Counted from the first letter of the stretch, positions 7,540-17,094 are shown. The stretch: DNA of 64,000 nucleotides from Oceanicola sp. 22II-s10i (GCF_002210105.1 NZ_AQQU01000003.1:186001-250000); one strand, 5' to 3'. Notes: generated from the sequence alone by a model not told the origin. Numbers and translations: made by a program.

Positions 7540-8004
7540 ATGAAAACCTTTACCGCTACCCCGGCAGACATCGACAAGAAATGGATCATCATCGACGCCG
7601 AAGGCGTGGTGCTGGGCCGTCTCGCCTCGATCGTCGCCATGCGGCTGCGCGGCAAGCACAAGCCGTCCTTCACCCCCCACATGGACATGGGTGACAACGT
7701 CATCGTCATCAACGCCGACAAGGTGCAGATGACGGGCAAGAAGCGCACCGACAAGAAATACTACTGGCACACCGGCCATCCGGGCGGCATCAAGCACCGC
7801 ACGGCCGAGCAGATCCTCGAGGGTGCATACCCCGAGCGCGTCGTGACCGCAGCGGTCAAGCGCATGCTGCCGGGCAACCGCCTGAGCCGCAAGCAGATGA
7901 CCAACCTGCGCGTCTATGCCGGCACCGAGCATCCGCACGAGGCGCAGAGCCCCGAAGTGCTGGATGTGAAATCCATGAACGCCAAGAACACGCGGAGCGC
8001 ATGA
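7540..8004 (+). CDS. rplM: 50S ribosomal protein L13
   Basis: Large-subunit ribosomal protein of 154 residues. The family core is clear: [18 protein letters not shown] near the N terminus, [15 protein letters not shown], and the [11 protein letters not shown] block. The ATG at 7540 is chosen over an in-frame ATG at 7495 because CAGGAAG precedes it and MKTFTATP is the usual alphaproteobacterial start. The stop overlaps the start region of rpsI, the standard rplM-rpsI operon. Confidence 0.98.
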   Translation: MKTFTATPADIDKKWIIIDAEGVVLGRLASIVAMRLRGKHKPSFTPHMDMGDNVIVINADKVQMTGKKRTDKKYYWHTGHPGGIKHRTAEQILEGAYPERVVTAAVKRMLPGNRLSRKQMTNLRVYAGTEHPHEAQSPEVLDVKSMNAKNTRSA

Positions 8005-8504
8005 TGGCCGATCAGATCAATTCTCTGGAAGAGCTGAAGGGCGCCGTGTCCGAGAACATCGGTGGCGTCTCCGCACTGGCCGAGGCCGATGTCTCGCGCG
8101 AGCCGGTTCGCGACGAACTGGGCCGCTCCTATGCCACCGGCAAGCGGAAGGATGCGGTCGCCCGCGTCTGGATCAAGCCGGGCTCCGGCAAGGTCACCGT
8201 GAACGGCAAGGAGATGGACACCTACTTCGCGCGTCCCGTGCTGCAGATGATCCTGCGCCAGCCCTTCACCGTCGCCGGTGTCGAGGGTGAGTTCGACGTC
8301 TATGCGACCGTTGCGGGCGGTGGCCTGTCCGGTCAGGCCGGCGCGGTCAAGCACGGCATCTCCAAGGCGCTGCAGCTCTACGATCCGTCGCTGCGCGGCG
8401 CGCTCAAGGCAGCCGGGTTCCTGACCCGCGACAGCCGCGTCGTGGAACGCAAGAAGTACGGCAAGGCGAAGGCCCGCCGCAGCTTCCAGTTCTCCAAGCG
8501 CTGA
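8004..8504 (+). CDS. rpsI: 30S ribosomal protein S9
   Basis: Small-subunit ribosomal protein of 166 residues. The first 40 or so residues are an acidic extension also found in other alphaproteobacterial S9 proteins. The S9 fold follows, with [14 protein letters not shown], and ends in the conserved tail [10 protein letters not shown] that reaches the decoding centre. Two ATG codons sit in tandem at 8001 and 8004. The second is preferred because the CGGAG ribosome site is only 3 bases from the first. It shares one base with the rplM stop, so the pair is translationally coupled. Confidence 0.97.
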   Translation: MADQINSLEELKGAVSENIGGVSALAEADVSREPVRDELGRSYATGKRKDAVARVWIKPGSGKVTVNGKEMDTYFARPVLQMILRQPFTVAGVEGEFDVYATVAGGGLSGQAGAVKHGISKALQLYDPSLRGALKAAGFLTRDSRVVERKKYGKAKARRSFQFSKR

Positions 8505-8530
8505 TACGGGGACCTGTTCCCGGAAATCGA

Positions 8531-8555
8531 AAGGGCCGCTCTTGCGGCCCTTTTT
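8531..8555 (+). terminator. rho-independent terminator of rplM-rpsI
   Basis: The 9-bp stem AAGGGCCGC (8531-8539) with GCGGCCCTT (8544-8552) and a TCTT loop runs into five T residues. It starts 26 bases after the rpsI stop codon. Confidence 0.9.
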
Positions 8556-8713
8556 CATGTCCACGAGGCAGAGGTGCGGATCAGGCGGACCCAGGGCGAC
8601 TGTGCGGACCAATGCGCGACTGGAACGCTGTGTCGATCCTCCTTGCGTTCTATACCGGGCGAATGCATCCGGGCCCCGGCAGCCGCAGTCCGGCACGAAC
8701 CAACAAATGGAAC

Positions 8714-8732
8714 AAAAGGTTCCTTTCGAACC
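8714..8732 (-). terminator. probable terminator of the chemoreceptor gene
   Basis: On the minus strand, GGTTC, a five-base loop and GAACC are followed by four T residues. This lies about 28 bases after the chemoreceptor stop codon. The stem is short but well placed. The remaining bases from 8556 to 8759 hold nothing else recognisable. Confidence 0.5.
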
Positions 8733-8759
8733 CCACCCCGAGGATAGACGATGCAGGGC

Positions 8760-10544
8760 TCAGGCGCTTTTCGCGACTGGTGGCGCAACGGGGGCTTTCA
8801 TGCCCCAATCCCTGTCCTCATCCGGGGCTATTCCGGTATCGAACATTTGGTCCGTACCCGGTGCGCCGGACATGCGGAACCGGCCGATCAAGGTCGTGAG
8901 GTGTCTGGCATTGTCGGTCAGCGCGGTGTTCGCGGCCATCGTTTCCTCGAACATCGCGGCATTCTGCTGTGTGACGTGATCGAGGTCCGAAATGCCGGAA
9001 TTCACATCCGCCAGTTCACGCGACTGCCGCTGCGTGGCCTCGGCGATGGTTTGCATACCCTGCGCGATATCTTCGACCGCGCCCTTGATCTCGCCCAGTG
9101 CGATGCCGGTGCGTTTGACCAGTTGCACGCCTTCGGTGATCTGCTGGCCGCTGGCATTGATCAGCCCGTCGATTTCCCGTGCCGCATCGGAGGAGCGCGA
9201 GGCCAGTGCCCGGACCTCGGTCGCCACGACTGCAAAGCCACGACCCGCATCACCGGCGCGTGCCGCTTCGACACCCGCGTTCAGGGCCAGCAGGTTGGTC
9301 TGAAAGGCAATGTCCTCGATCACGCTGATGATCTTGCGCACCTCGGAGGATGACGCCTCGATCGCGTCCATCGCCTGTACGGCACGGGTCATCACGTCTC
9401 CGCCCTGATGCGCCTTGTCTCGTGCGGCCAGCGTCTGGGTTCGCGCCTCGTTCGCATCGCTGGCCACTTTGGTCACGAGGTCCGTCAGGCTGCTCAGGGT
9501 GGTCGACAGGGCGGAAAGGGTGGCCGCCTGCCGTTCCGTCCGCTGGGACAGATCGCCCGCGGCCTGCGTGATCTCGCCCGACTGAGCCTGGATCGACTGG
9601 GTTTCCTGTGTAACCTGTCGCATCGTATCCGAAATCCGGTCCAGCGCGGCGTTGAACGCTTCGGCCCCGGCATTGTAGGCATCGGGCAGCGCCTCGGTGA
9701 AGCGGACGGACAGGTTGCCGCGTGACATCTGTTCGAGGTTCGCGATCATGCTCGAGACCGCATGCGCTGCCTCGTCCATGTGGCGGGCGCGTTCCTCCGC
9801 CGCCGTTTCCTCGGCCATGCGCGCGGCATGTGCGTTGTCTTCGGCACGGCGGAGCGCCGCTTCGGCCTCGTCCCGCGCGCGGGCGGCGGCGGCGATTGCC
9901 GCCTCGGCTTCCGCCAGGGCGGATTCGGCGCGCGCCTTTTCCGTTTCCGCGGTCTCGAGCGCGGCGGCGGTTCGTTCGGCCGCCGCCTGCATGTCCCGGT
10001 GCTGGGTCTGCGCGCGCTGTTCCAGGGCCAGACGCATGTGGATCGTCAGGCCGAGTGCGATCGTTTCCATTACGACGACCAACGCATGGAGCCCGGTGCG
10101 GCCGATGTTGAGCATCAGGTCGGTCGAGGGATAGACCAGCGCGGGCAGGGCGAAGGTCAGTATCAGGTGATGCACCGCTATGGTGCCAGCCGCCACCAGC
10201 AGGGCACGGATTCCGGACATCAGCATCAGCATGGCCAGCACGGCGAAATAGACCATGTGGATGTCGATCTGCATCGGATGGCCCATCATCGCTGCATTCA
10301 GTGTGATGCACTGGCCGGTGATCGCCTGCGCCGCGACGATGCGGCCCGTACGCCCCCGCATCCGAAGCGCCATGGCCCCGACCGCCGCAAAGACCAGTGC
10401 GCCGGTCAGCGCGACCGCGGGTGCCGTGCCCACGTACCAGCCCGTTCCTGCGACGACGGGCGCGCTGAGGATCGTCAGCAGGCAGATGATCCGCATTCCG
10501 AGGGCGCGCGATGCCTCGAAATCCGTGGTTTCCGATCTATCCAT
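8760..10544 (-). CDS. methyl-accepting chemotaxis protein
   Basis: A 594-residue chemoreceptor. The N-terminal 200 residues hold several hydrophobic helices without a large periplasmic domain, so the sensing part is probably in the membrane. A long alanine- and glutamate-rich coiled coil follows (about 190-275), then a HAMP-like segment. The signalling domain contains the highly conserved hairpin tip EDIAFQTNLLALNAGVEAAR and GRGFAVVATEVRALA, where CheA and CheW dock. The start at 10544 overlaps the upstream 97-residue gene by 8 bases. An earlier ATG would run deep into that gene. No che genes are nearby. Confidence 0.93.
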   Translation of the reverse strand: MDRSETTDFEASRALGMRIICLLTILSAPVVAGTGWYVGTAPAVALTGALVFAAVGAMALRMRGRTGRIVAAQAITGQCITLNAAMMGHPMQIDIHMVYFAVLAMLMLMSGIRALLVAAGTIAVHHLILTFALPALVYPSTDLMLNIGRTGLHALVVVMETIALGLTIHMRLALEQRAQTQHRDMQAAAERTAAALETAETEKARAESALAEAEAAIAAAARARDEAEAALRRAEDNAHAARMAEETAAEERARHMDEAAHAVSSMIANLEQMSRGNLSVRFTEALPDAYNAGAEAFNAALDRISDTMRQVTQETQSIQAQSGEITQAAGDLSQRTERQAATLSALSTTLSSLTDLVTKVASDANEARTQTLAARDKAHQGGDVMTRAVQAMDAIEASSSEVRKIISVIEDIAFQTNLLALNAGVEAARAGDAGRGFAVVATEVRALASRSSDAAREIDGLINASGQQITEGVQLVKRTGIALGEIKGAVEDIAQGMQTIAEATQRQSRELADVNSGISDLDHVTQQNAAMFEETMAANTALTDNARHLTTLIGRFRMSGAPGTDQMFDTGIAPDEDRDWGMKAPVAPPVAKSA

Positions 10545-10830
10545 TGGTCCGAACCCCGCATATCGCCGCGATCCGCCCGGCACCGATCACCGCCCAGACC
10601 CCGGTCAGGGCCTTGGCCGAACCGGGCGCCCCGGCTGCCAGAACCGCGAACGGCGCCTGCACCGGTCCGACCGGGCGCATTCCGGCGGCCGCAAGGATCG
10701 CTGCGGAGTCCCGCCAGGGTGGCACGACGACCAGAACGACCCCATCATCCGGCGCCGGGCCGGAGAGCAGGGTCAGCGGCCCGATGGCCAGCGCGATCAT
10801 GGTTGCGGCAGTGATGAGTGCATGCGTCAT
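10537..10830 (-). CDS. small hypothetical protein coupled to the chemoreceptor gene
   Basis: 97 residues, rich in Ala, Gly and Val. It has a hydrophobic N-terminal helix (TAATMIALAIGPLTLLSG), a second hydrophobic strand (GVVLVVVPPW) and a glycine-rich C-terminal part. No family was recognised. It is supported as a real gene by an excellent ribosome site (GGAAAGGAG, 5 bases before the ATG) and by its stop codon overlapping the chemoreceptor start by 8 bases. The overlap implies joint translation, so it may modulate or assist the receptor; that role is inference. Confidence 0.6.
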   Translation of the reverse strand: MTHALITAATMIALAIGPLTLLSGPAPDDGVVLVVVPPWRDSAAILAAAGMRPVGPVQAPFAVLAAGAPGSAKALTGVWAVIGAGRIAAICGVRTNG

Positions 10831-10887
10831 CGCGGCTCCTTTCCGGGCCTCTATGACGCAGTCAGGTTTCGATTTGGTTTCCGGCCG

Positions 10888-11514
10888 TCACACCGTGTCG
10901 TCGGGCGGCAGCAGGCCAAGCCCGCGCAGGTAGACGCCGATCCCGGATTCCAGCAGCTCTTCGGCGGGGAAGGGCGACTGGCTGCCGGGCGAATTGCGGG
11001 CGAACAGTTCCACGACCCCGTGGCTGAGCGCCCAGATATGGGCCGAGAACATGGAGGCCGGCGGGCGCTTTTCCGGCGGTATGTGGCGCGACAGGTCCGC
11101 GGCCGCCCTTTCCAGCGCGTCCCAGGCCCGGCGCGACACGGCGGCGAGCTCGGGCGTGCGGTTGACCGAGATGCCGCTTTCGAACATCGCGATGTAATGG
11201 CCGGGATACTTGCGGGCAAAGGCGAGATAGGCGCGGCCCGTCGCCTCGAACGCCGCCAGCGCCGAGGGCTGGCCCTTGGCATAGGCGTATTCGATGACAT
11301 CCGCGAAGATTTCATAGCCCTGCCGCGCGGCCTCGGCGATCAGGTCCTCGCGGCCTTCGAAATGACGGTAGACGGCGGCGGGGGTGACGCCCGCCAGCTT
11401 CGCCGCCTCGGAGAGGGTGAAGCCGGTCGGGCCCTTCTCCTCGATCAGGCTCAGCGCCGCCTCGACGAGGGCCTGCCGCAGGTTGCCGTGGTGATAGCCG
11501 CGTTTCTTATGCAT
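10888..11514 (-). CDS. TetR/AcrR-family transcriptional regulator
   Basis: A 208-residue repressor-type protein. The N-terminal helix-turn-helix domain spans about residues 10-60. It has the family pattern [20 protein letters not shown] and the recognition helix [18 protein letters not shown]. The C-terminal domain is the usual helical ligand-binding part and contains the [13 protein letters not shown] segment. The ATG at 11514 lies inside the end of ppk2, overlapping by 8 bases, so the regulator is cotranslated with a polyphosphate kinase rather than divergent from a target. The ligand is unknown. Confidence 0.92.
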   Translation of the reverse strand: MHKKRGYHHGNLRQALVEAALSLIEEKGPTGFTLSEAAKLAGVTPAAVYRHFEGREDLIAEAARQGYEIFADVIEYAYAKGQPSALAAFEATGRAYLAFARKYPGHYIAMFESGISVNRTPELAAVSRRAWDALERAAADLSRHIPPEKRPPASMFSAHIWALSHGVVELFARNSPGSQSPFPAEELLESGIGVYLRGLGLLPPDDTV

Positions 11515-12376
11515 CCCAGATGTCCGGCCCGCCGACGATCTTGGGATCGGGCTGACCGACGGCCTTCGTGTCCTTGCGGGCATAATCGACCGAGGCGAGC
11601 ACATGCCGGATCGCCCCGATTCGCGCCCGACGCTTGTCGTCCGACCGGATGATCGTCCACGGCGCGACGTCGGTGTGGGTGCGGCGCAGGGTTTCCTGGA
11701 TCGCCTCGGAATAGGCGTCCCATTTCTTCAGCCCCTCGACGTCGATCCACGACAGTTTCCACTGCTTCAGCGGATCGCGTTCGCGGTCGATGAACCGGCG
11801 GAGCTGTTCGGCGCGGTCGACGTTCAGCCAGAACTTGAAGAGCAGGATGCCTTCGTCCGCCAGCATCTTCTCGAACTCGGGGACCTGGTGAAAGAAGTGT
11901 TCGCGCTGGTTCGGCGTGCAGAAGCCGAAAACATGCTCGACCACGCCCCGGTTGTACCATGAGCGGTCGAAGAACACGATCTCGCCGCCCGAGGGCAGGT
12001 GGTCGACGTAGCGCTGAAAATACCATTGCGTCGCCTCGGTTTCCGAGGGCTTGGGAAGCGCCACGACCCGCGCGCCACGTGGATTAAGGTTCTCGCGGAA
12101 GCGTTTGATCGTACCGCCTTTTCCGGCGGCGTCGCGGCCTTCGAACACCATGGCGATCCGGGCGCCCGTTTCCTTGGCCCAGTACTGCAGCTTGACCAGT
12201 TCGATCTGCAGCGCCTCGAGCTCGCGGTCATAGGACTTGCCCTTCATCCGCTCGGAATAGGGATAGCCCGTGCCGATGATGTCGTCCTTCTCTGCGCGCT
12301 TGATGGCGTTGCGGATGTCCTTGGGCGCCTCGTCTTCGAAGAACGTGGTGATCGCGCCGTCAAAGGGCAGGTCCAT
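11507..12376 (-). CDS. ppk2: polyphosphate kinase 2
   Basis: PPK2 transfers phosphate between inorganic polyphosphate and nucleoside diphosphates. The 289-residue length fits the single-domain class. Walker A is [11 protein letters not shown], and [18 protein letters not shown] carries the Walker B aspartate and lid arginines, all intact. The ATG at 12376 is preferred over a GTG 21 bases upstream because AGAGGA lies 7 bases before it. The downstream TetR gene overlaps its stop codon. Substrate preference within PPK2 cannot be fixed from these motifs alone. Confidence 0.94.
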   Translation of the reverse strand: MDLPFDGAITTFFEDEAPKDIRNAIKRAEKDDIIGTGYPYSERMKGKSYDRELEALQIELVKLQYWAKETGARIAMVFEGRDAAGKGGTIKRFRENLNPRGARVVALPKPSETEATQWYFQRYVDHLPSGGEIVFFDRSWYNRGVVEHVFGFCTPNQREHFFHQVPEFEKMLADEGILLFKFWLNVDRAEQLRRFIDRERDPLKQWKLSWIDVEGLKKWDAYSEAIQETLRRTHTDVAPWTIIRSDDKRRARIGAIRHVLASVDYARKDTKAVGQPDPKIVGGPDIWDA

Positions 12377-12417
12377 AAGGATTTCCTCTTTTTCCACAAT
12401 ATGGAGGCGCGGAGGGG

Positions 12418-13386
12418 TCAGCGCAATCCGGCCCGTTCGGCGGCCCTGCGGATTGCGGCGAGGACCGCGTCCTGCGCGACATGGTGCGGCATGTGGCCGA
12501 TGCCGGGCAGGCGGGTCAGGCGGGCGTCAGGCGCGTCGCGCTCCAGCGCCTCGGAGTGGATCTCCAGCCCGACGATGTCGTCGGCGGTGCCGTGCAGGAT
12601 CTCGATCGGCATGTCGACGCCCGGATAGTCATGCGACAGGGCGCGGAGTTCGGGGCGCAGGTCGGTCCGCTGCTGCGCATTGGCGCGGAGCGTCTCGGGG
12701 CGGATGATCAGGCCGAGGCCGATGGCGTCGTCATAGCCCGCGGGGGCATCCTGCGGGGTGAAGACCCCGTCGACCTGTCCGCGGATGTAGGACATGGGCA
12801 CCCACGCGGCGATCAGGTGGGTCAGGATCGGGCCGATCACCGGGCGGGAGAGGATGACGTAGAGCCGGTCCAGTTCCCCCGGCCAGGGATAGGTCGCGCC
12901 GGCCAGCAGGACCACCGAGGCCGCACGGTCCGGAAACCGGGTGGCCCATGCCATCGCGACCGCGCCGCCGAAGCTCTGGCCGACGACGACGGGGCGGTCG
13001 AGGTCGAGCGCCTGCGCCGCGCCCGACAGCAGGCGCGCCTGATCGGTGACGGTCACGCCCGAGGCGGCCATGCGCGGCGTATAGCCCATGCCGGGCCGGT
13101 CGAAGGCGGTGACGCGGAAGTCGCCCGCAAGCCGGTCGACCAGCGAAAACGTCATGTCCCGCGTGTTGCCGGACGCGCCGTGGATCAGCACCACGTCCGG
13201 GCCCTGACCCTTCTGCACGTAATGCACGCGCTGGCCGTCCACCTCGACAAAGCTGCCCTCGGGCGGATGCGCCGCCTCGGCCGCCGCGCGCCGGGACGAC
13301 ACGCGCCACAGCGTCAGCGCCGCGATGACGGCGACGATCAGGACCAGCGCGGTCACGATCCTAAGTGCCGATAGAAGCCAGATCAT
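12418..13386 (-). CDS. alpha/beta-fold hydrolase
   Basis: A 322-residue hydrolase with an N-terminal membrane anchor (about residues 2-28). The active site is typical: oxyanion region [10 protein letters not shown], nucleophile elbow [11 protein letters not shown] (Ser), acidic residue in the [10 protein letters not shown] segment and catalytic His in [10 protein letters not shown]. The substrate is unknown. The start at 13386 overlaps the end of metA by 26 bases. It could be coupled to metA, though nothing ties it to methionine synthesis chemically. Confidence 0.9.
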   Translation of the reverse strand: MIWLLSALRIVTALVLIVAVIAALTLWRVSSRRAAAEAAHPPEGSFVEVDGQRVHYVQKGQGPDVVLIHGASGNTRDMTFSLVDRLAGDFRVTAFDRPGMGYTPRMAASGVTVTDQARLLSGAAQALDLDRPVVVGQSFGGAVAMAWATRFPDRAASVVLLAGATYPWPGELDRLYVILSRPVIGPILTHLIAAWVPMSYIRGQVDGVFTPQDAPAGYDDAIGLGLIIRPETLRANAQQRTDLRPELRALSHDYPGVDMPIEILHGTADDIVGLEIHSEALERDAPDARLTRLPGIGHMPHHVAQDAVLAAIRRAAERAGLR

Positions 13387-14284
13387 AGGGCGTCGTCTGG
13401 TAAATCTGGTTGATCCAGTTGCCGTAGAGCAGGTGCGCATGGCTGCGCCAGCGGTTCGTCGGCGGTTTGGCGGGGTCGTTTTCGGGGTAGTAGTTCACGG
13501 GAACCTCGATCGGTGTCCCTTCAGATACGTCCCGATCGTATTCCTGTTTCAGCGTGTCGCTGTCATATTCGAAATGATTGAAGATATAGAGCGCCCGGTG
13601 CCCCGGATCCTCGACCAGGCAGGGGCCGGTCAGCGGATCGGCCAGCAGGGTCTTGAGGTACGGCACCGCGTCCACCTCGCTCTGCCGGATCTCGGTCCAG
13701 CGCGACACGGGGATCGTGCAGGCATCCGAGAATCCCCGCAGGTAGGGCGAGGTCCGGTCGAGGTTCTGCAGCGGAAAGACACCGAACAGCTTGGCATCCA
13801 GCAGGTGCTTGGGTACGCCGTGGAAATGGTGGATCATCGCCATCCCGCCCCAGCAGACGCCAAAGGTCGAATGGACGTGGGTCTGGGTCCACTGGAAGAC
13901 GCGGGTCAGTTCGTCCCAATAGGTGACGGCCTCGTATTCCAGATGCTCGATCGGGGCGCCGGTGATGATCAGGCCGTCGAACTTCTCGTCCGAGGCCTCG
14001 ACCTCGGCGAAGGGGCGATAGAACTCCTCCATATGCTCCGAGGCGGTATTGCGCGTTTCGTGATCCGTCATGCGGATCAGCGTCAGCTCGATCTGCAGCG
14101 GGGTCGCCCCGATCAGGCGCGAGAACTGGATCTCGGTCTGGATCTTCTTGGGCATCAGATTGAGCAGCGCGATCTTTATCGGACGGATGTCCTGCCGGGC
14201 GGCCTGATCCTCGGACATGACCATCACGCCCTCGCGCGTCAGCACGTCATAGGCGGGAAGGTCGGAAGGGATCTTGATCGGCAT
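13361..14284 (-). CDS. metA: homoserine O-acyltransferase (MetA), probably acetyl-CoA specific
   Basis: First committed step of methionine synthesis: acylation of homoserine. The 307-residue protein has the MetA start [30 protein letters not shown], the nucleophile in FGVCWGG (Cys144) and the catalytic His in NHFEYD. In the acyl-donor pocket the sequence is [12 protein letters not shown]. The residue matching position 111 of characterised MetA enzymes is Glu113; glutamate there is reported to favour acetyl-CoA and glycine succinyl-CoA. The product is therefore predicted to be O-acetylhomoserine. The 45-bp upstream gap is too short for a SAM-II riboswitch. Confidence 0.93.
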   Translation of the reverse strand: MPIKIPSDLPAYDVLTREGVMVMSEDQAARQDIRPIKIALLNLMPKKIQTEIQFSRLIGATPLQIELTLIRMTDHETRNTASEHMEEFYRPFAEVEASDEKFDGLIITGAPIEHLEYEAVTYWDELTRVFQWTQTHVHSTFGVCWGGMAMIHHFHGVPKHLLDAKLFGVFPLQNLDRTSPYLRGFSDACTIPVSRWTEIRQSEVDAVPYLKTLLADPLTGPCLVEDPGHRALYIFNHFEYDSDTLKQEYDRDVSEGTPIEVPVNYYPENDPAKPPTNRWRSHAHLLYGNWINQIYQTTPYDLASIGT

Positions 14285-14329
14285 GTGACTCAGCCTCGAT
14301 TGATTGTCAGCGGCGAAGATAGGGAATGC

Positions 14330-15187
14330 TCAGCGCGCCTCAAGGGCGTCGGCGATCATGTCTTCGAACCCGGCCGCACTGCGGATGGCGGCCACGGCAT
14401 CGGCGGTCACGGTCACCCCGCGGCGCGCGAGCGCCTCGTAGCGGGGCTGGCGGTGCGCCAGAGCCTTGGCATAGGTCCACCGCACGAAGGCGTCGGGGTC
14501 AACCTCTGCGGGTGCATTTCCCGTCTCGGACAGGTAGTCCGCCCAAGCCTTGTGCAGGAAGTCGGGCTGGTAATACATCGGCTTGGGTGCGCGGTCGAAA
14601 CGGCGGATCAGTTCCTCGGTATGATCGTCAGAGCCCTTGATCCACACCAGCAGCGCCGTCTGCGCGATTTCGTCCAGCAGCGGATCGGCCGGATCGAAGG
14701 GATCGACGATCTCGCAGATGGACCCGGAGGTGTCGCAGACGAAATGCGGATAGCCATAGAGCCGGACGGCCCGGTCCGCGAAATGCGCGGTGTCGCGCAT
14801 CGCGGCGATCTCGGCCTCGCGGTGCTGGGCCTGACGGATCATGTAATCCTCGAACGGCACGCCGCCCTTGTCGGGATCGCCGGGCTTGCCGAGGTAGGTC
14901 GAAAGCGGCGCGAGGTTGTGGAAGGTGATGTTGGATCCGATGTAGATCGAATCCGACATCAGCAGTTCGCGCAGGAACGGCACCTTCATCGCATGCGCCT
15001 TGGCGTTGTCGGTGATGTGCTCGCCCATGTAACGGGTGCCGATGCGGTAATCGACCGAGTAGTGGAACCAGTCGCCGCTGTTGCGCAGCAGGTTCGACAC
15101 GTGGGTCTTGCCGAGCCCGGACATGCCGAACAGCATCACCCGTTTCTGCGTGGCCGCGCGCCAGTCGTCCGCCGTCTTGTAGATCAT
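14330..15187 (-). CDS. P-loop ATPase/kinase-like protein of unknown function
   Basis: 285 residues. A Walker A loop is obvious near the N terminus: MLFGMSGLGKTHVSNLL (about residues 18-34). The rest is hydrophilic, with aromatic-rich segments (YSVDYRIGTRYMGEHI, KPMYYQPDFLHKAW) and no membrane helix. I do not recognise a characterised family; the small nucleotide-binding fold would fit a kinase or an AAA-free ATPase. It lies 45 bases upstream of metA on the same strand, so the two may be one transcription unit. Confidence 0.7.
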   Translation of the reverse strand: MIYKTADDWRAATQKRVMLFGMSGLGKTHVSNLLRNSGDWFHYSVDYRIGTRYMGEHITDNAKAHAMKVPFLRELLMSDSIYIGSNITFHNLAPLSTYLGKPGDPDKGGVPFEDYMIRQAQHREAEIAAMRDTAHFADRAVRLYGYPHFVCDTSGSICEIVDPFDPADPLLDEIAQTALLVWIKGSDDHTEELIRRFDRAPKPMYYQPDFLHKAWADYLSETGNAPAEVDPDAFVRWTYAKALAHRQPRYEALARRGVTVTADAVAAIRSAAGFEDMIADALEAR

Positions 15188-15243
15188 CGCGCCACCCTCG
15201 GGTTCCAGTCAGGCCAGCGTGTTAGGGCAGGGTGCGAGGACGG

Positions 15244-16164
15244 TCAAACGCTATTGCTCCGCGCCGGGATCAGCAGCCGCAGGATGCGGCCATCCAGCAC
15301 CGCGAGGCCCAGCGTGATCAGTGCGAACCCGGCGTAGTGGCGCGGATGCAGTGCCTCGCCGAACACGACGGCGCCCAGCACGATCGCCACCGGCGCGACC
15401 AGCAGCGTCACCAGCATCAGGTTGCCCGATCCGGCCTTGGCGAGGATCGAGTAGTAGAGCAGGAACGCCGCCGCCGTCGCGATGATCGAGAAATAGCCGA
15501 TCGCGGCCCATGTCACCGGTTGCAGCGACAGCGACACCGGGCCCTCGACGATCCAGACCAGCGGCAGCATGACCACCGTGGCCCCGGTCAGCATCCCGGC
15601 CGCGGCCATCTGCGGCTTCAGGTGCCCCAGCCGGGCCCGCGCCCATGACCCGGCCGAGCCATAACAGACCGCCGCCCCGATGCAGGCCAGCTGCGCGACC
15701 GAGCGCAGGTCGAACTGGCGCAGGTTCTCCAGCCCCATGGCCACCGCGACGCCGCAGAACCCGAAGGCGACGCCGAATGCCTTGCGCCGGGTCAGCTTTT
15801 CGTCGGCAAAGACGATGGCCGCGATCAGCACGCCGAAGACGGCGGTCGAGGCGTTGAAGATCGACACCAGCCCGGTTTCCAGATGCGCGGTGCCAAAGAC
15901 CAGCAGGCTGAACGGCAGCACGTTGTTCAGCACGCCCATCACGAGGAACGCCCCCCATGTGCGGGCGTCGCGCGGCACCTCAAGCCCCGCGATCAGCACG
16001 TAGGCCCAGAGCGCCAGCATCGCCCACCCAGTCCGGTGCAGCACGACCGTGAAGACGCCGATTTCGTCCAGCGCGATCCGCATGGCCATGAAGGACGCGC
16101 CCCAGATCAGGGCAAGCAGGGCGATCTGGCCCCATGCGGCGGATGAGATGGTCTTTTGTTCCAT
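15244..16164 (-). CDS. EamA/DMT-family transporter
   Basis: 306 residues with about ten hydrophobic helices in two repeated EamA halves. The first begins IALLALIWGASFMAMRIAL; the second contains the TAAAFLLYYSILAKAGSGN motif typical of drug/metabolite exporters. It acts in the inner membrane; the exported metabolite is unknown. The ATG at 16164 is preferred, although a TTG at 16215 immediately after the stop of the neighbouring exporter is possible and would make the two genes abut. Confidence 0.88.
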   Translation of the reverse strand: MEQKTISSAAWGQIALLALIWGASFMAMRIALDEIGVFTVVLHRTGWAMLALWAYVLIAGLEVPRDARTWGAFLVMGVLNNVLPFSLLVFGTAHLETGLVSIFNASTAVFGVLIAAIVFADEKLTRRKAFGVAFGFCGVAVAMGLENLRQFDLRSVAQLACIGAAVCYGSAGSWARARLGHLKPQMAAAGMLTGATVVMLPLVWIVEGPVSLSLQPVTWAAIGYFSIIATAAAFLLYYSILAKAGSGNLMLVTLLVAPVAIVLGAVVFGEALHPRHYAGFALITLGLAVLDGRILRLLIPARSNSV

Positions 16165-16215
16165 GCCGCGATCAAGCGCCTTTCCATGGGCGGCCGCAAT
16201 CCGAACCTTGTGCAA

Positions 16216-17094
16216 TCACGCACGCGTCTCGGCGCGGATGTTCAGGTAGTTGCCCGCAAAGATCACCGCCGCCCCCAGCAGGACCCATGGATCGAGCGGT
16301 TCGGCATAGATCAGCGCCCCGATGACCGCCACCAGCGGCAGGCGGGCGAAGTCGACGGGCATGACCACGCTGGCGGGCGCCAGCCGCAACGCGTTGGTCA
16401 GGCAGAAATGCGCCAGCAGCCCCGCGCAGCCGATCAGCAGCAGCCACGGCGCGGTGACGGCAGAGGGCAGGCGGAGGTCGCCGTCGTAGCCCGCGCAGAT
16501 CAGGCCGAACAGCGCCTGCAGCACGGTCAGCCAGAACAGGATGCATGCGACCGAGGCGGTGCGCGTCAGTTTGCGCGTCAGCACGTTGGTGGTCGCAAAG
16601 CCGATGGCGGCGACGGCGGCGCAGATGACGCCCGCATTGATCTCGCCGGTGCCGGGGCGGGTGACGATCAGGATGCCCGCAAAGCCGATCAGCGCCGACA
16701 GGCCGCGCACCTTCGTCATCCGTTCGCCGAGGATCAGCGGCGCCAGCAGCAGCACCCAGAGCGGAGAGGTGAATTCCAGCGCAAAGACCTGTGCCAGCGG
16801 GATCACGGTGATCGCGTAGAACCACAGGTTCTGGCCGGTGAAATGCGCGAGGTTGCGGATGCCGTGCAGCCGCATCTGGCGGGCGTTGACCTGTCCCCAG
16901 AGCCCGCGCGTCGTCAGCACGGCGCAGACGATGATGATCCCGGTGACCGAGCGCCACAGCATGATCTCGAAGGTGTCGAGGTCAAAGCTGACGGCCCGCG
17001 CGGCAACGGCCATCGAGATGAACGACACGATCGCCCCGGTCATCCACACGAGCGCCCTGAGCGTGTCCGCCCGTTTCTGTCCGCTGTCGTCCAT
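16216..17094 (-). CDS. EamA/DMT-family transporter
   Basis: 292 residues with about ten transmembrane helices in two EamA repeats. The segment FTGQNLWFYAITVIPLAQ followed by EFTSPLWVLLLAPLILGERM is characteristic of the RhaT/EamA exporter superfamily. It sits immediately upstream of a second EamA gene on the same strand. The two proteins are clearly different in sequence, so this is not a recent tandem duplication. Substrate unknown. Confidence 0.9.
   Translation of the reverse strand: MDDSGQKRADTLRALVWMTGAIVSFISMAVAARAVSFDLDTFEIMLWRSVTGIIIVCAVLTTRGLWGQVNARQMRLHGIRNLAHFTGQNLWFYAITVIPLAQVFALEFTSPLWVLLLAPLILGERMTKVRGLSALIGFAGILIVTRPGTGEINAGVICAAVAAIGFATTNVLTRKLTRTASVACILFWLTVLQALFGLICAGYDGDLRLPSAVTAPWLLLIGCAGLLAHFCLTNALRLAPASVVMPVDFARLPLVAVIGALIYAEPLDPWVLLGAAVIFAGNYLNIRAETRA

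Noticed and set aside
8555-8788. 77-codon minus-strand open frame after rpsI, and a T-loop-like string near 8728
   Set aside because: The frame overlaps the chemoreceptor end and terminator; the T-loop-like string has no matching arms, so no tRNA.
14285-14329. Possible SAM-II riboswitch before metA
   Set aside because: Only 45 bases are available and the expected pseudoknot sequence is not there.
13325-15337. 670-codon plus-strand open frame opposite metA and the ATPase gene
   Set aside because: Covers two well-supported minus-strand genes and has no domain features of its own.
15244-17094. Tandem duplication of the two adjacent EamA exporters
   Set aside because: The two proteins share the fold but little sequence, so they are old paralogues at most.
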